Part shown: in pieces, positions 24,191 to 32,052 of the stretch
How positions within the stretch are numbered: position 1 is the stretch's first letter
Layout: the number at the start of each line of letters is the position of its first letter
NCBI RefSeq assembly: GCF_900240265.1
Contig: NZ_LT964740.1
Coordinates: 86,504 to 119,479 of the forward strand
Reading direction: 5' to 3'
From: Galactobacillus timonensis
GTDB lineage: Bacteria; Bacillota_I; Bacilli_A; Erysipelotrichales; Erysipelotrichaceae
Length of the DNA stretch: 32,976 nucleotides
Position numbers and translations under genes: made by a program
The notes under the pieces: generated by a model
The model's input: the letters and a program-made list of their open reading frames with translations, nothing else
Told to the model about the DNA's origin: nothing
Database searches by the model: none

Positions 24191-25680
24191 TTAATAGCCA
24201 TAATATTTCTTCACTGCAAGCGCAAACACCAGCACTCCACAAATTCCAATAACTAATCCAACCAATGCATTATTGATCCAACCTGTAATCAAATAGCAAC
24301 CCAATGTCATAATCGCCGCTACAGCACCATATTGCAATTGCGAAGATACATGATTTAAATGATTGCATTGAGCACCAGTCGAACTAAGAATCGTTGTATC
24401 AAAAATAGGACTCACATGATCTCCACATACACTTCCACCTAGAACTGCTGCTGTTGTAATAACGGTCAATGGAGTCATCAAATCACCAAATACAGCTGTG
24501 GTAATCGGAAGCATTATTGCAAATGTCCCCCATGAAGTTCCTGTTGAAAAAGCAAGAAGTAATGCAACAACGAAAAATACTGCCGGCATAAAATGTAAAT
24601 TCATGTGATAAGTTTCTACAACATTTGCCACAAACCGCCAGCATTCAAATAATCCGCACCGCAAACGCCACTCAGAGTCCAAGCAAACACGAGAATAAGC
24701 GTTGCTGGAACCATATTTATTAATCCCTTGGCGAGCCCATCAAGGTACTGTTTTGGTGTCACGATTTTTCTTGGCAAATATAAAATGGCAACAAATACAA
24801 CAGTATAAGTAGCCCCCATTGCAAGACCTGTAATCACATCACAGTTAGCAAATGCTGAGGCTACTGATACCCCCATTAAACAAACCACCTGTATAAAGCA
24901 TAGAAACTATTGATGCAGTAATTAAGAAAACAATTGGTAAAATAAGATCAATTACTTTTTCCAGTATTGTTGCTTTCAATTTTAGTTTCTTCTATTTCTT
25001 CATACTTGTAATTTCCACTCTCGCAAGCTTTCTCATATTTCCGCATCTTACCAAAATCAGTAGCTAGTAAAGTTGTGAAGAAAATCATTGCAAGAGAAAA
25101 CCATGTGTAGAAATTATATGGAATTGTTTTAAAAAATAATTGAATACCATCAATTTTTGATCCATCTGGCAACGAAGTGCTTACTGCAGCTGCCCATGAT
25201 GATATTGGAGCAAGCATGCAGACTGGTGCTGCTGTATAATCAAATAATAAACGCAAGCTTTTCTCTTGAAACTTTGTTTTTATCTGTTATTGGCCTCATA
25301 ACAGTGCCAACTGTAAGACAGTTAAAATAATCATCTACAAAAATAATGATTCCAAGTAATGTGGCTGCAATCAGACTCTGTTTCTTAGTTTTCAATTTTT
25401 TACTCACCCATTTTGCATATTCATGGGTAGCTCCACTTAAATTCATCAGATAAACAATCATACCCAAAAGGATGATGAATATAAGGACTCCCATATTTCC
25501 TTCAACTTTATTTGCCATAATGTCAAAGGTTGTTGTAACTGTAGTAAAAATATTAAAACCGCAAAAAAGTCCAGCTCCTACTATGATGCCGGCCAATAGC
25601 GAAGGATTGACCTCTTTGGTGATTAAAGAAATGATAATAGCTAAAATAGGTGGAATAAGAGCCCAAAAAGAATTCGCCAT
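24191..25680 (-). pseudogene. nhaC: NhaC-family Na+/H+ antiporter gene with four frameshifts
   Basis: Four consecutive minus-strand pieces together make one NhaC-type protein of about 495 aa. The start is MANSFWALIPPILAIIISL (25680), with the conserved 'SLLAGIIVGAG', 'DDYFNCLTVGTVMRPITD', 'DYTAAPVCMLAPISSW', 'FSTGTSWGTFAIMLPI', and 'GSVCGDHVSPIFDTTILSSTGAQCNHLNHVSSQ' near the end. Each break is a one-base change in a homopolymer: an extra T near 25242, an extra A near 24981, an extra G near 24877 and a missing T near 24636 (sense-strand bases). All four can be corrected by single bases. Either the gene is decayed or the assembly has errors here. Its start overlaps the TupA gene stop (TAATG), so it is co-translated. 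Confidence 0.85.
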
Positions 25681-26522
25681 TATATATCACCCCTTATCAA
25701 ATTCAAATTAATTTTATTTCCCCAATAGAGATCTGTCTTATAGGTTATTTCAGTATCAAACCCACCTTCATCAAATAAAGTTAATTCTCCAAAATATACC
25801 TTTCCTTCAACATTATATAAATCAACTCGTAACTGAGGAAACCCTTCTGAAAGTTTTTCTGCAATATTAATCATTTCCTCAAAATTATCAGGTTTGCTAA
25901 CATCCCCTGCCGGTTCACACTCGGGCTTCATGTACATTAGTCTGTTCCAATCTCGGTCATAAAACCTATATTTTGCATGTCCATTCTTACGATCCGAACA
26001 AACCATCACGCTATCAAATTTGCCATTAAACATAAAAAATTTATAATCGTTAGGAGTTTCCTCAGAAATAATTTTTTCAGCAATTATTCTTGGCTTCAGA
26101 TCTTTATATGGCCATTCTCTACATACATAAAAATAATTCGTATTTAGACTTTTTTGTATAACTGATTGCACGTTTGATAAGTCCATTTGGCTTTTGTTGT
26201 GAATGATCACAACCCCGCCTGAATCGTGGGTAGTCTTAAGAACAAATTCATCAGGTAACACGCCAAAATCTATTTCCTTAAATTCATTCCAAACTCCATA
26301 CGTAGGAATAATATATTTACTATCAATGTATTTTGATACATATTCTTTTGCTTTATATTTATCAACCATATCGTGATAAATTTCCCTATGATCATGGATT
26401 TTTTGCCAATTCAATTTTTCGTTATAAGTTTTTGGTTTATAAAGATTAGGCCTATAACCTAAGTTCTTTTCAAATTTCAGCTTTATAAAGATTTTATTTG
26501 GTATATATTTTTTGAAATTCAT
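25680..26522 (-). CDS. TupA-like ATP-grasp protein of polysaccharide clusters
   Basis: A 280-aa protein. The N-terminus 'LGYRPNLYKPKTYNEKLNWQKIHD' (21-44), 'LPDEFVLKTTHDSGGVVIIHNKS' (89-111), 'NDYKFFMFNGKFDSVMV' (about 158-174) and the acidic 'LTLFDEGGFD' near 250 are typical of the TupA subfamily of ATP-grasp enzymes, named for teichuronopeptide synthesis and common in capsule clusters. By family it would form an amide or similar bond on a sugar acid or peptide using ATP; the substrate is unknown. A uronic acid from the UDP-GlcA/GalA branch is a tempting acceptor, but that is inference. AGGGGTGA near its end serves as the SD for the downstream nhaC. Confidence 0.8.
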   Translation of the reverse strand: MNFKKYIPNKIFIKLKFEKNLGYRPNLYKPKTYNEKLNWQKIHDHREIYHDMVDKYKAKEYVSKYIDSKYIIPTYGVWNEFKEIDFGVLPDEFVLKTTHDSGGVVIIHNKSQMDLSNVQSVIQKSLNTNYFYVCREWPYKDLKPRIIAEKIISEETPNDYKFFMFNGKFDSVMVCSDRKNGHAKYRFYDRDWNRLMYMKPECEPAGDVSKPDNFEEMINIAEKLSEGFPQLRVDLYNVEGKVYFGELTLFDEGGFDTEITYKTDLYWGNKINLNLIRGDI

Positions 26523-26539
26523 AAATTACCTTAAGTTAA

Positions 26540-27103
26540 TTATTTCCAGCTACTTTTCCCGTTATTAGAAATTTTATGTGCCGGAACTCCTGCAATTGCA
26601 ATATTTCCTTCACTAAAAGATTTGTTTACCAATGCATTCGCTCCTACTGCAGTACCGTCTCCAATAAAAATATTGCCAATAAGTATCGCCCCAACTCCAA
26701 TAACAACATTATTTCCAATTATAGGTGCCTGTTCAGATGTGCCTGATGCTGCAATAACAGTGTTTATATGAATACTGCAATTCTCTCCTATATGTGCGTG
26801 TCCATTAATTAGCACAGGACCGAGATGCATTATTTTTAATCCCTTTTCGCAGGTGTTTAAACCTATATGAATTCCAGATTTATTTTGAAGATGGTTTAAC
26901 CTGATTTTACTTATATAAAAGCGGATCCTTTTATTACAATTCATATAATACTCTGTATATCGCAAACACTTTTGGACTTTCCATATTTCTGCTTTTTCAG
27001 ATCCTGCCAATAATTTGATAAAATAATCACTAAAATGATCAAACCCAATCAGTTTTCTTTCGTATTTCAATATTTCTTCAAATTCTTTTTTCGTTGTTAT
27101 CAT
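26540..27103 (-). CDS. Left-handed beta-helix (hexapeptide) acetyltransferase
   Basis: A 187-aa cytoplasmic acyltransferase. The N-terminal half is helical; residues about 90-180 show hexapeptide repeats ([I/V/L]-G-x4): 'GIHIGLN', 'HIGENCSIHINTVIAASG', 'PIIGNNVVIGVGAILIGNIFIGDGTAVGANALVNKSF', then 'IAGVPAHKIS'. The layout resembles serine O-acetyltransferase-like enzymes used for sugar acetylation in polysaccharide operons. His98-type catalytic residues occur in the 'LGPVLINGHAHIG' turn. It is 17 bp upstream of the TupA-like gene and overlaps the GT2 gene by 4 bp. The acceptor sugar is unknown. Confidence 0.85.
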   Translation of the reverse strand: MITTKKEFEEILKYERKLIGFDHFSDYFIKLLAGSEKAEIWKVQKCLRYTEYYMNCNKRIRFYISKIRLNHLQNKSGIHIGLNTCEKGLKIMHLGPVLINGHAHIGENCSIHINTVIAASGTSEQAPIIGNNVVIGVGAILIGNIFIGDGTAVGANALVNKSFSEGNIAIAGVPAHKISNNGKSSWK

Positions 27104-28014
27104 AATTGTTTTTTATGAAAGAAAATCCATAAAGCAGAAATAGGATATCCAAATGTGACGAATACGCGCTTATACCATTTATTAATAGACTTCATTACTT
27201 CAAGGTATGATGTGTTTGTTAACATTGCACATCTTGAAACATTAACAACATAGTATGGCACCTGTCTGTTATAAAAAAATTCATCAAAAAGATAATTTAC
27301 ATAGAATAAACCTGCATAATAAAAAGTTCTATGCCTTGTATTCTTATGAATACCCTTATTTGTCAAGCCATCTGAAGAATCCGAATGATATATACCATAA
27401 ATATCATTCACACACCATTGATCATAAGACCTGTTAATCTGTTCCCACACAACATTTTCTGTAACAAACTTAGTGTCTGGATATATAGGAAAAGGATATT
27501 GAATAAGTATTTCAGTTTTTCTACAGCAATGTTTCTCACCAGGATATTTCAATATTTCCTTTCTCAGTTTCTTACCCGTTAAATTGTTGATATTTTGCGG
27601 ATAAGCTTTACCAATCATAGAATTATTTCTTGAGTCAATTTCTCTTCCTGATATACACCAACATTTATTATATTTTTCGATTGGTATTGACTCCCAAGTT
27701 TTTATCATTAATTCAATTGCATTTGAAGTAAGCTCATCATCCGAATCAAGTGTAACAACATACGGTGTATTTATATATTTATACGAATAATTTGCAGCAG
27801 TATGTCTTCCCCCATTTTCCTTCCAAAAATACCTAATAGGAAAGTCCGCTTTTTCTTTAAAGGAATTCACTATGGCCTCAGTGTTATCACTTGATCCATC
27901 GTCTATTATTAACCATTCAAAATCTTTTGAAGTCTGCTTTAATAAACTGTTAAATGCTCTAGGCAATTTATTGGCGCGGTTAAATGTTGCAGTGAATACT
28001 GTAATCTTTTTCAT
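27100..28014 (-). CDS. Glycosyltransferase family 2
   Basis: A 304-aa GT-A-fold enzyme. 'ITVFTATFNRANKLPRAFNSLLKQT' opens the fold, Asp38-Asp39 lie in 'WLIIDDGSSDNT', and the metal-binding DSDD motif is at 90-93 ('VVTLDSDDELT'). 'GEKHCC' and 'FVTENVVWEQINR' form the acceptor/catalytic part, where a Glu near residue 165 is the likely base. It adds one sugar to the lipid-linked repeat unit at the inner membrane face. It overlaps wzx (ATGA) upstream and the acetyltransferase downstream, so it sits in a tight operon. Donor and linkage cannot be read from sequence. Confidence 0.92.
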   Translation of the reverse strand: MKKITVFTATFNRANKLPRAFNSLLKQTSKDFEWLIIDDGSSDNTEAIVNSFKEKADFPIRYFWKENGGRHTAANYSYKYINTPYVVTLDSDDELTSNAIELMIKTWESIPIEKYNKCWCISGREIDSRNNSMIGKAYPQNINNLTGKKLRKEILKYPGEKHCCRKTEILIQYPFPIYPDTKFVTENVVWEQINRSYDQWCVNDIYGIYHSDSSDGLTNKGIHKNTRHRTFYYAGLFYVNYLFDEFFYNRQVPYYVVNVSRCAMLTNTSYLEVMKSINKWYKRVFVTFGYPISALWIFFHKKQL

Positions 28015-29468
28015 CTTTGTTTTCTTATTTTTTGTACAATTTTCAATGATAAAATTTCTGTTCTTGTCGATCTAAAACACATCACAACAGCAAAGTAAAC
28101 AATTATACAAACGATGACAGATAAAATCTGCCAAACTATATCATCACTTATGTAATTCAATAGTGTAGCGGTTACACCCATTATTGCACTTGCAATGATA
28201 CATGGAAATATATTTTGCAAAGATCTTTTTATTATTATATGAAATTTAAAATTTAAAACTAAAATGTCCAAAATTACCGGGAAGATGCGTATTAAACAGG
28301 ACACGCTGCATAAAGAATTGAAACTCTGATGTGCACTATACCAAATCGATGGTATATAAACCATTAAATAAATAATCTGTAGTATTAATGAGATCTGTGG
28401 AAGTCCCTTGCTTCTATACACTTCGCTTGCTGGATTACTAAAAGTTATTGTAATTGCGCTCATAAGTGCCCATGTCCCAAGAAAATTTGCTATTGATAAC
28501 CATTGTGTTCCCAATAAAATTTCAACCGCTAATTCCCGAAAAATAAATAGGCCAAGGCCCATCGGTAACATGAATAGTGCGATTATTCTTTGGAATTTAA
28601 AAAATAAGCCATTATACTTTGCTGCATCATTTTGATATCTTGATAAACCAGAAAAAAGCACAGGCGTGATTGAGGCAGTAATTACCCCCATATATGAATT
28701 AACAGTGGTCATCGCTGTCTTATAAAGACCAAGATAATATGAATTTAAAATTCTACCTACGATGAATATCCCAGCCTGGCCAGCAAACCAAATAGCTAAG
28801 GTTTCGAGTAGATTCCACATGCTGAAAGAAAACATCTGACGGAACAATTTAAAACTAAAGTAAAGCCTTGGCCTCCAATTAGATTGGATTGATAATGCAA
28901 CTGCAGAATAAACTTGCTGTATTACCGTTCCAATAACCATGGCCCAATAGCTATGAAAAACAAATGCTAACGGAACAGTTACAATAAGTGGAATAAAAGC
29001 AGATGTTACACGTACAATAAAAAGAGGTCTGAATTTTAAATCACGTCTAAATCTTGCAGTTTGTGTACTTGAAAAAGAAGTACAAATTATAGATATTCCG
29101 GCAATTGCAAAAGCATTATACGCATCACTGGCTCCTACTGCGGTCGATAAAGGCTTCCGAAAGATAACTATTAAAAGATAGATAAATGACGAAACTACAA
29201 AATTCGCCCAAAATGCAACATTTGTTCCTCGATCAAGATTCGCATCACTCTCATATTCATGTTGAATAATGTATCTTTGAAAACCCGCATCTGTAAAAAT
29301 ATCTGCGAAGCTTGTAACTATGGTTATAGATGCAACAATTCCAAACGCTTCCGGGGAAAGAACTCTTGCCAAAACCATATTAACAATGGGAGAAGCAAGT
29401 TTTGAAAAGAGTTCGGCCATTGTAGACCATTTTGCTGCATCACCAATTTTACTGTTTATATTTTCCAT
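28011..29468 (-). CDS. wzx: Polysaccharide repeat-unit flippase (Wzx-like)
   Basis: A 485-aa protein from ATG 29468 (MENINSKIGDAAKWSTMAEL). Longer in-frame extensions run into the preceding wzy gene and are rejected; the chosen start is 8 bp after that gene's stop. About 12-14 membrane helices, with the lead motif 'SKLASPIVNMVLARVLSPEAFGIVASITIVTSFADIFTDAGFQRYIIQ' typical of the polysaccharide-transporter branch of the MOP superfamily. It flips undecaprenyl-linked repeat units to the outer face for the Wzy next to it. It ends with a basic tail and overlaps the GT2 start by 4 bp. Confidence 0.92.
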   Translation of the reverse strand: MENINSKIGDAAKWSTMAELFSKLASPIVNMVLARVLSPEAFGIVASITIVTSFADIFTDAGFQRYIIQHEYESDANLDRGTNVAFWANFVVSSFIYLLIVIFRKPLSTAVGASDAYNAFAIAGISIICTSFSSTQTARFRRDLKFRPLFIVRVTSAFIPLIVTVPLAFVFHSYWAMVIGTVIQQVYSAVALSIQSNWRPRLYFSFKLFRQMFSFSMWNLLETLAIWFAGQAGIFIVGRILNSYYLGLYKTAMTTVNSYMGVITASITPVLFSGLSRYQNDAAKYNGLFFKFQRIIALFMLPMGLGLFIFRELAVEILLGTQWLSIANFLGTWALMSAITITFSNPASEVYRSKGLPQISLILQIIYLMVYIPSIWYSAHQSFNSLCSVSCLIRIFPVILDILVLNFKFHIIIKRSLQNIFPCIIASAIMGVTATLLNYISDDIVWQILSVIVCIIVYFAVVMCFRSTRTEILSLKIVQKIRKQR

Positions 29469-29476
29469 TTCTTTTC

Positions 29477-30694
29477 TTAATTTGATCGGTAATAGCGAAA
29501 TACATACCAAACAATGGCATATAATAATTGATCGAAAGTCGCATAATATGTCACGTTTCCATATTCGCAAATTAAAGCACCTATTAAATATCCAAACAAT
29601 AATAGGAGCAATGGATCTTTATATTTAATTTTTCGTAATCCACGAATGATAGTACTAATATTAAGACTGTAATACATTAATGTTCCAATAATTCCAACAT
29701 CCACTAATAATTCAATATAATTATTATGTGCATAATATTTAATTGTGCTGTTCAATGAATGAACTGTACTAAAATTGCCAAGCCCATAACCGATCCATGG
29801 TTTCCTTCTGAACATTTCAATGCCATCGCTAACAAGAACTGCTCGTGTTGCTGTACTCGAATCAGTTTCTCTACCATTAATAAAATTTAATAATGTAGCG
29901 ACTCTTCTTCCAATGCTTTCATATAAAATTGGAACTTTCATAATTGCTAAATATACAATGAATATAAGCACTATTACCACAATGAAATTTCTTAATGTTT
30001 TTGCAATACCTTTAGATCTGAATATTAAGAAAAAGCTTATTGGAATTAGGAAATATAATAATGCTTTTCTTGAACCACTCAACAAAATAAAAACTATTGC
30101 GAATAAGAATCCTAAAAGCCATAACCATTTATCAGATGGTATTACATAATGATATTTTATTAGATAAAAACCAATTAATGCGGCAAATGCACAACACATA
30201 CCATAACCATTTGTCTGCCCACCAAGTCTGCTTCCAGCCAATATAGCCCCTAAATTGTTTGAGAAAAAAATTGTAGATGTTATGACACAGCACCAAAAAA
30301 TAGACTTGAATAAAAATAAAATACCATTCCATCCACTTTTTTTTAGATAAACAAGAATCGCATAATTGCAAACAAATACATAAATTAATGTTTTTGAGAA
30401 TTGAATTGCCACATCTTTACTGTAGGCCCAATTAGCAGAAAGAAAAGAATATAGTATAAATATCAACGCCCATCTGCCATAGCCTAAGAGTGGTAATTTT
30501 TTTGAAAGAATTATATAACATATAAAAATTGCTATTAATATTATTCTAAAAACATTAATGAAAGTATTGCCCTCATTAAAAAAAAGAATTGAAAAAATAT
30601 ATAAAAATATCGCTAATTCATATATATTGTTGGAACTTATTCTCTTATTCGAATTGCTTGTTATATAACTTGAACGATTCAATTTATTCTCCAT
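29477..30694 (-). CDS. wzy: O-antigen/capsule polymerase (Wzy-like)
   Basis: A 405-aa protein with about 11 membrane helices, AT-rich and strongly hydrophobic. The large periplasmic-type loop ends with 'PWIGYGLGNFSTVHSLNS..YYAHNNYIELLVDVGIIGTLMYY', the O-antigen-ligase/Wzy signature with the invariant-style His-Asn-Asn. An Arg-rich 'RVATLLNFINGRETDSSTATRAVL' precedes it. It sits directly before wzx in one operon, the standard Wzx/Wzy arrangement, so polymerase is favoured over ligase. It is unlike the 5623-6972 protein in length and sequence. Confidence 0.88.
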   Translation of the reverse strand: MENKLNRSSYITSNSNKRISSNNIYELAIFLYIFSILFFNEGNTFINVFRIILIAIFICYIILSKKLPLLGYGRWALIFILYSFLSANWAYSKDVAIQFSKTLIYVFVCNYAILVYLKKSGWNGILFLFKSIFWCCVITSTIFFSNNLGAILAGSRLGGQTNGYGMCCAFAALIGFYLIKYHYVIPSDKWLWLLGFLFAIVFILLSGSRKALLYFLIPISFFLIFRSKGIAKTLRNFIVVIVLIFIVYLAIMKVPILYESIGRRVATLLNFINGRETDSSTATRAVLVSDGIEMFRRKPWIGYGLGNFSTVHSLNSTIKYYAHNNYIELLVDVGIIGTLMYYSLNISTIIRGLRKIKYKDPLLLLLFGYLIGALICEYGNVTYYATFDQLLYAIVWYVFRYYRSN

Positions 30695-30712
30695 AGACTT
30701 TAAAGCTACTTA

Positions 30713-31804
30713 CTATTTCACATTCGAAAACAGATACGAATACCACGAATGGAAAACATCTATATCGGTATAAACCTTCTTTAGCTTGACTGCTTCCATT
30801 GAAAAACCTTTTTGCTTTTTTGGATCACATATTATAGACATAGCGCTGGAAAGCTGCACAACATTCTTAGGTTCTACTAACAGGCCATTCTTGTTATTAA
30901 TAATAAGTTCTCTAGGGCCACCAGACGGACAATCAGTACTTATAACTGGCATTCCCATACACATTGCTTCTATTAAAGCATTTGGCATTCCTTCATAGTC
31001 AGAAGATAAAACAAACATTGCATCCTCTCTTATGTCATCAAGTACATGAGAACTATGCCCTTTTAAAAAAGCAATATCATGAAGTCCATAATCATCAATT
31101 TTTTCTTGGAGATGTTTTTTCAAAGGCCCCTCTCCGTAAATGTTAAGTCGATAATCCGAATGCAAATCATGGAAATCTTTGAATGCGTCGAGTAGTAAAT
31201 CGAAATTCTTTTGTGGCGCTAATCTTCCTACAGCAGCAATAACTTTCCTACGTTCTCCTACATAAGGTTCAGGAATTCTTGACGCATCTACTGGATTAGA
31301 TAGAACAATGCTTTTTTTCTGTATGGATTTAGGGAAGAACGATTGTGCCATTTTTGTCTGAAAAATAATGCCTTTTGCAAAAGGATAAGACACTTTTCTC
31401 AAAAGTCTTGTAATCTTAACATCCGGCATAACCCATGGATTATTTCTTTCAGAAACATATACAGGAATATGGGTACCAATCAATGACAAAATCACATAAA
31501 TTCCTGTGTCTTCAGGCATTGAAAGAACGACATCAGGTTGTTCTGCAATGATTTTTTTTCTTAATATGTTATATCTTTTTATTCGATCAATCGCTTTGCT
31601 ATTTGACTGTTTACCAATATCATCTAGTTTTATTCTTCGATTTAATTGATATTCAACTTTTAATGATTCGGTTGTGATAATCTCACAAAAAATACCATCA
31701 TTAGCGAAATAGTTAGCTAACTGCGCTATCACTCTTTCAGCGCCACCAGATGTCATTGAGCGCGTTACGATTACAATTTTTTTTGACATTTTTTCAGAGT
31801 TCAT
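30713..31804 (-). CDS. Glycosyltransferase family 4
   Basis: A 363-aa GT-B retaining glycosyltransferase. N-terminal Rossmann fold with the Gly-rich 'MTSGGAERVIAQLA' (17-30); 'VGRLAPQKNFDLLLDAF' (192-208) opens the C-terminal donor domain, followed by 'IYGEGPLKKHL' (222-232) and the EX7E motif (Glu271 and Glu279 in EGMPNALIE), then 'PVISTDCPSGGPRELI'. All donor-site residues are in place. It probably adds an early sugar to the lipid-linked unit. ATG 31804 follows directly on the stop of the upstream remnant (TAAATG); ATG 31789 (MSKKIVIV) is an alternative start. It is the first intact gene of the AT-rich operon, whose promoter was probably lost or moved by the IS1595 insertion. Confidence 0.92.
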   Translation of the reverse strand: MNSEKMSKKIVIVTRSMTSGGAERVIAQLANYFANDGIFCEIITTESLKVEYQLNRRIKLDDIGKQSNSKAIDRIKRYNILRKKIIAEQPDVVLSMPEDTGIYVILSLIGTHIPVYVSERNNPWVMPDVKITRLLRKVSYPFAKGIIFQTKMAQSFFPKSIQKKSIVLSNPVDASRIPEPYVGERRKVIAAVGRLAPQKNFDLLLDAFKDFHDLHSDYRLNIYGEGPLKKHLQEKIDDYGLHDIAFLKGHSSHVLDDIREDAMFVLSSDYEGMPNALIEAMCMGMPVISTDCPSGGPRELIINNKNGLLVEPKNVVQLSSAMSIICDPKKQKGFSMEAVKLKKVYTDIDVFHSWYSYLFSNVK

Positions 31805-31926
31805 TTATAAAGCATTAATTAACTTGCTAAGATCTATATACTTATTATTACCAAATGGCTCATAACTTGCCAAAATAAAATCATTCTTTGGAAATTGGTT
31901 TATTTTTTCGGGGAGTAAACGAAACT
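31805..31926 (-). pseudogene. C-terminal remnant of an unidentified gene, cut by IS1595
   Basis: The minus-strand frame ending at 31805 reads '..LPEKINQFPKNDFILASYEPFGNNKYIDLSKLINAL'. It has a convincing protein-end character and abuts the GT4 start, so it is likely the tail of a former upstream operon gene. The frame continues upstream into the IS1595 end (to 32011), but that part is IS DNA; the junction is somewhere in 31905-31930. The family is not recognised. Confidence 0.45.
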
Positions 31927-31973
31927 GGGTATGGCAATAGAGATGTATTACAATAGAAAAGCCAAATATAAGA

Positions 31974-32050
31974 ACATTTGAGCTGCCACTCGGCCTTATG
32001 TTTGGCGACATTCCTCGTCGGATGGCAGCTCAAATGTGATGAGGAATGTC
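31974..32050 (+). promoter_or_regulatory. Interleaved-stem (pseudoknot-capable) leader of the IS1595 transposase
   Basis: Two perfect inverted repeats interlock. Arm pair A is ACATTTGAGCTGCCA (31974-31988) with TGGCAGCTCAAATGT (32023-32037), 15 bp. Pair B is GACATTCCTC (32007-32016) with GAGGAATGTC (32041-32050), 10 bp. The order A-B-A'-B' allows an H-type pseudoknot or two exclusive hairpins. The GAGGA ribosome site lies inside B' and would be hidden when B forms. The terminal repeat of the element should lie a little upstream. Confidence 0.7.
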
Positions 32051-32052
32051 GT

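Noticed and set aside
29469..29570. Longer N-terminus for wzx starting at 29570
   Set aside because: It would overlap wzy by about 94 bases with no SD; the ATG at 29468 matches family length.
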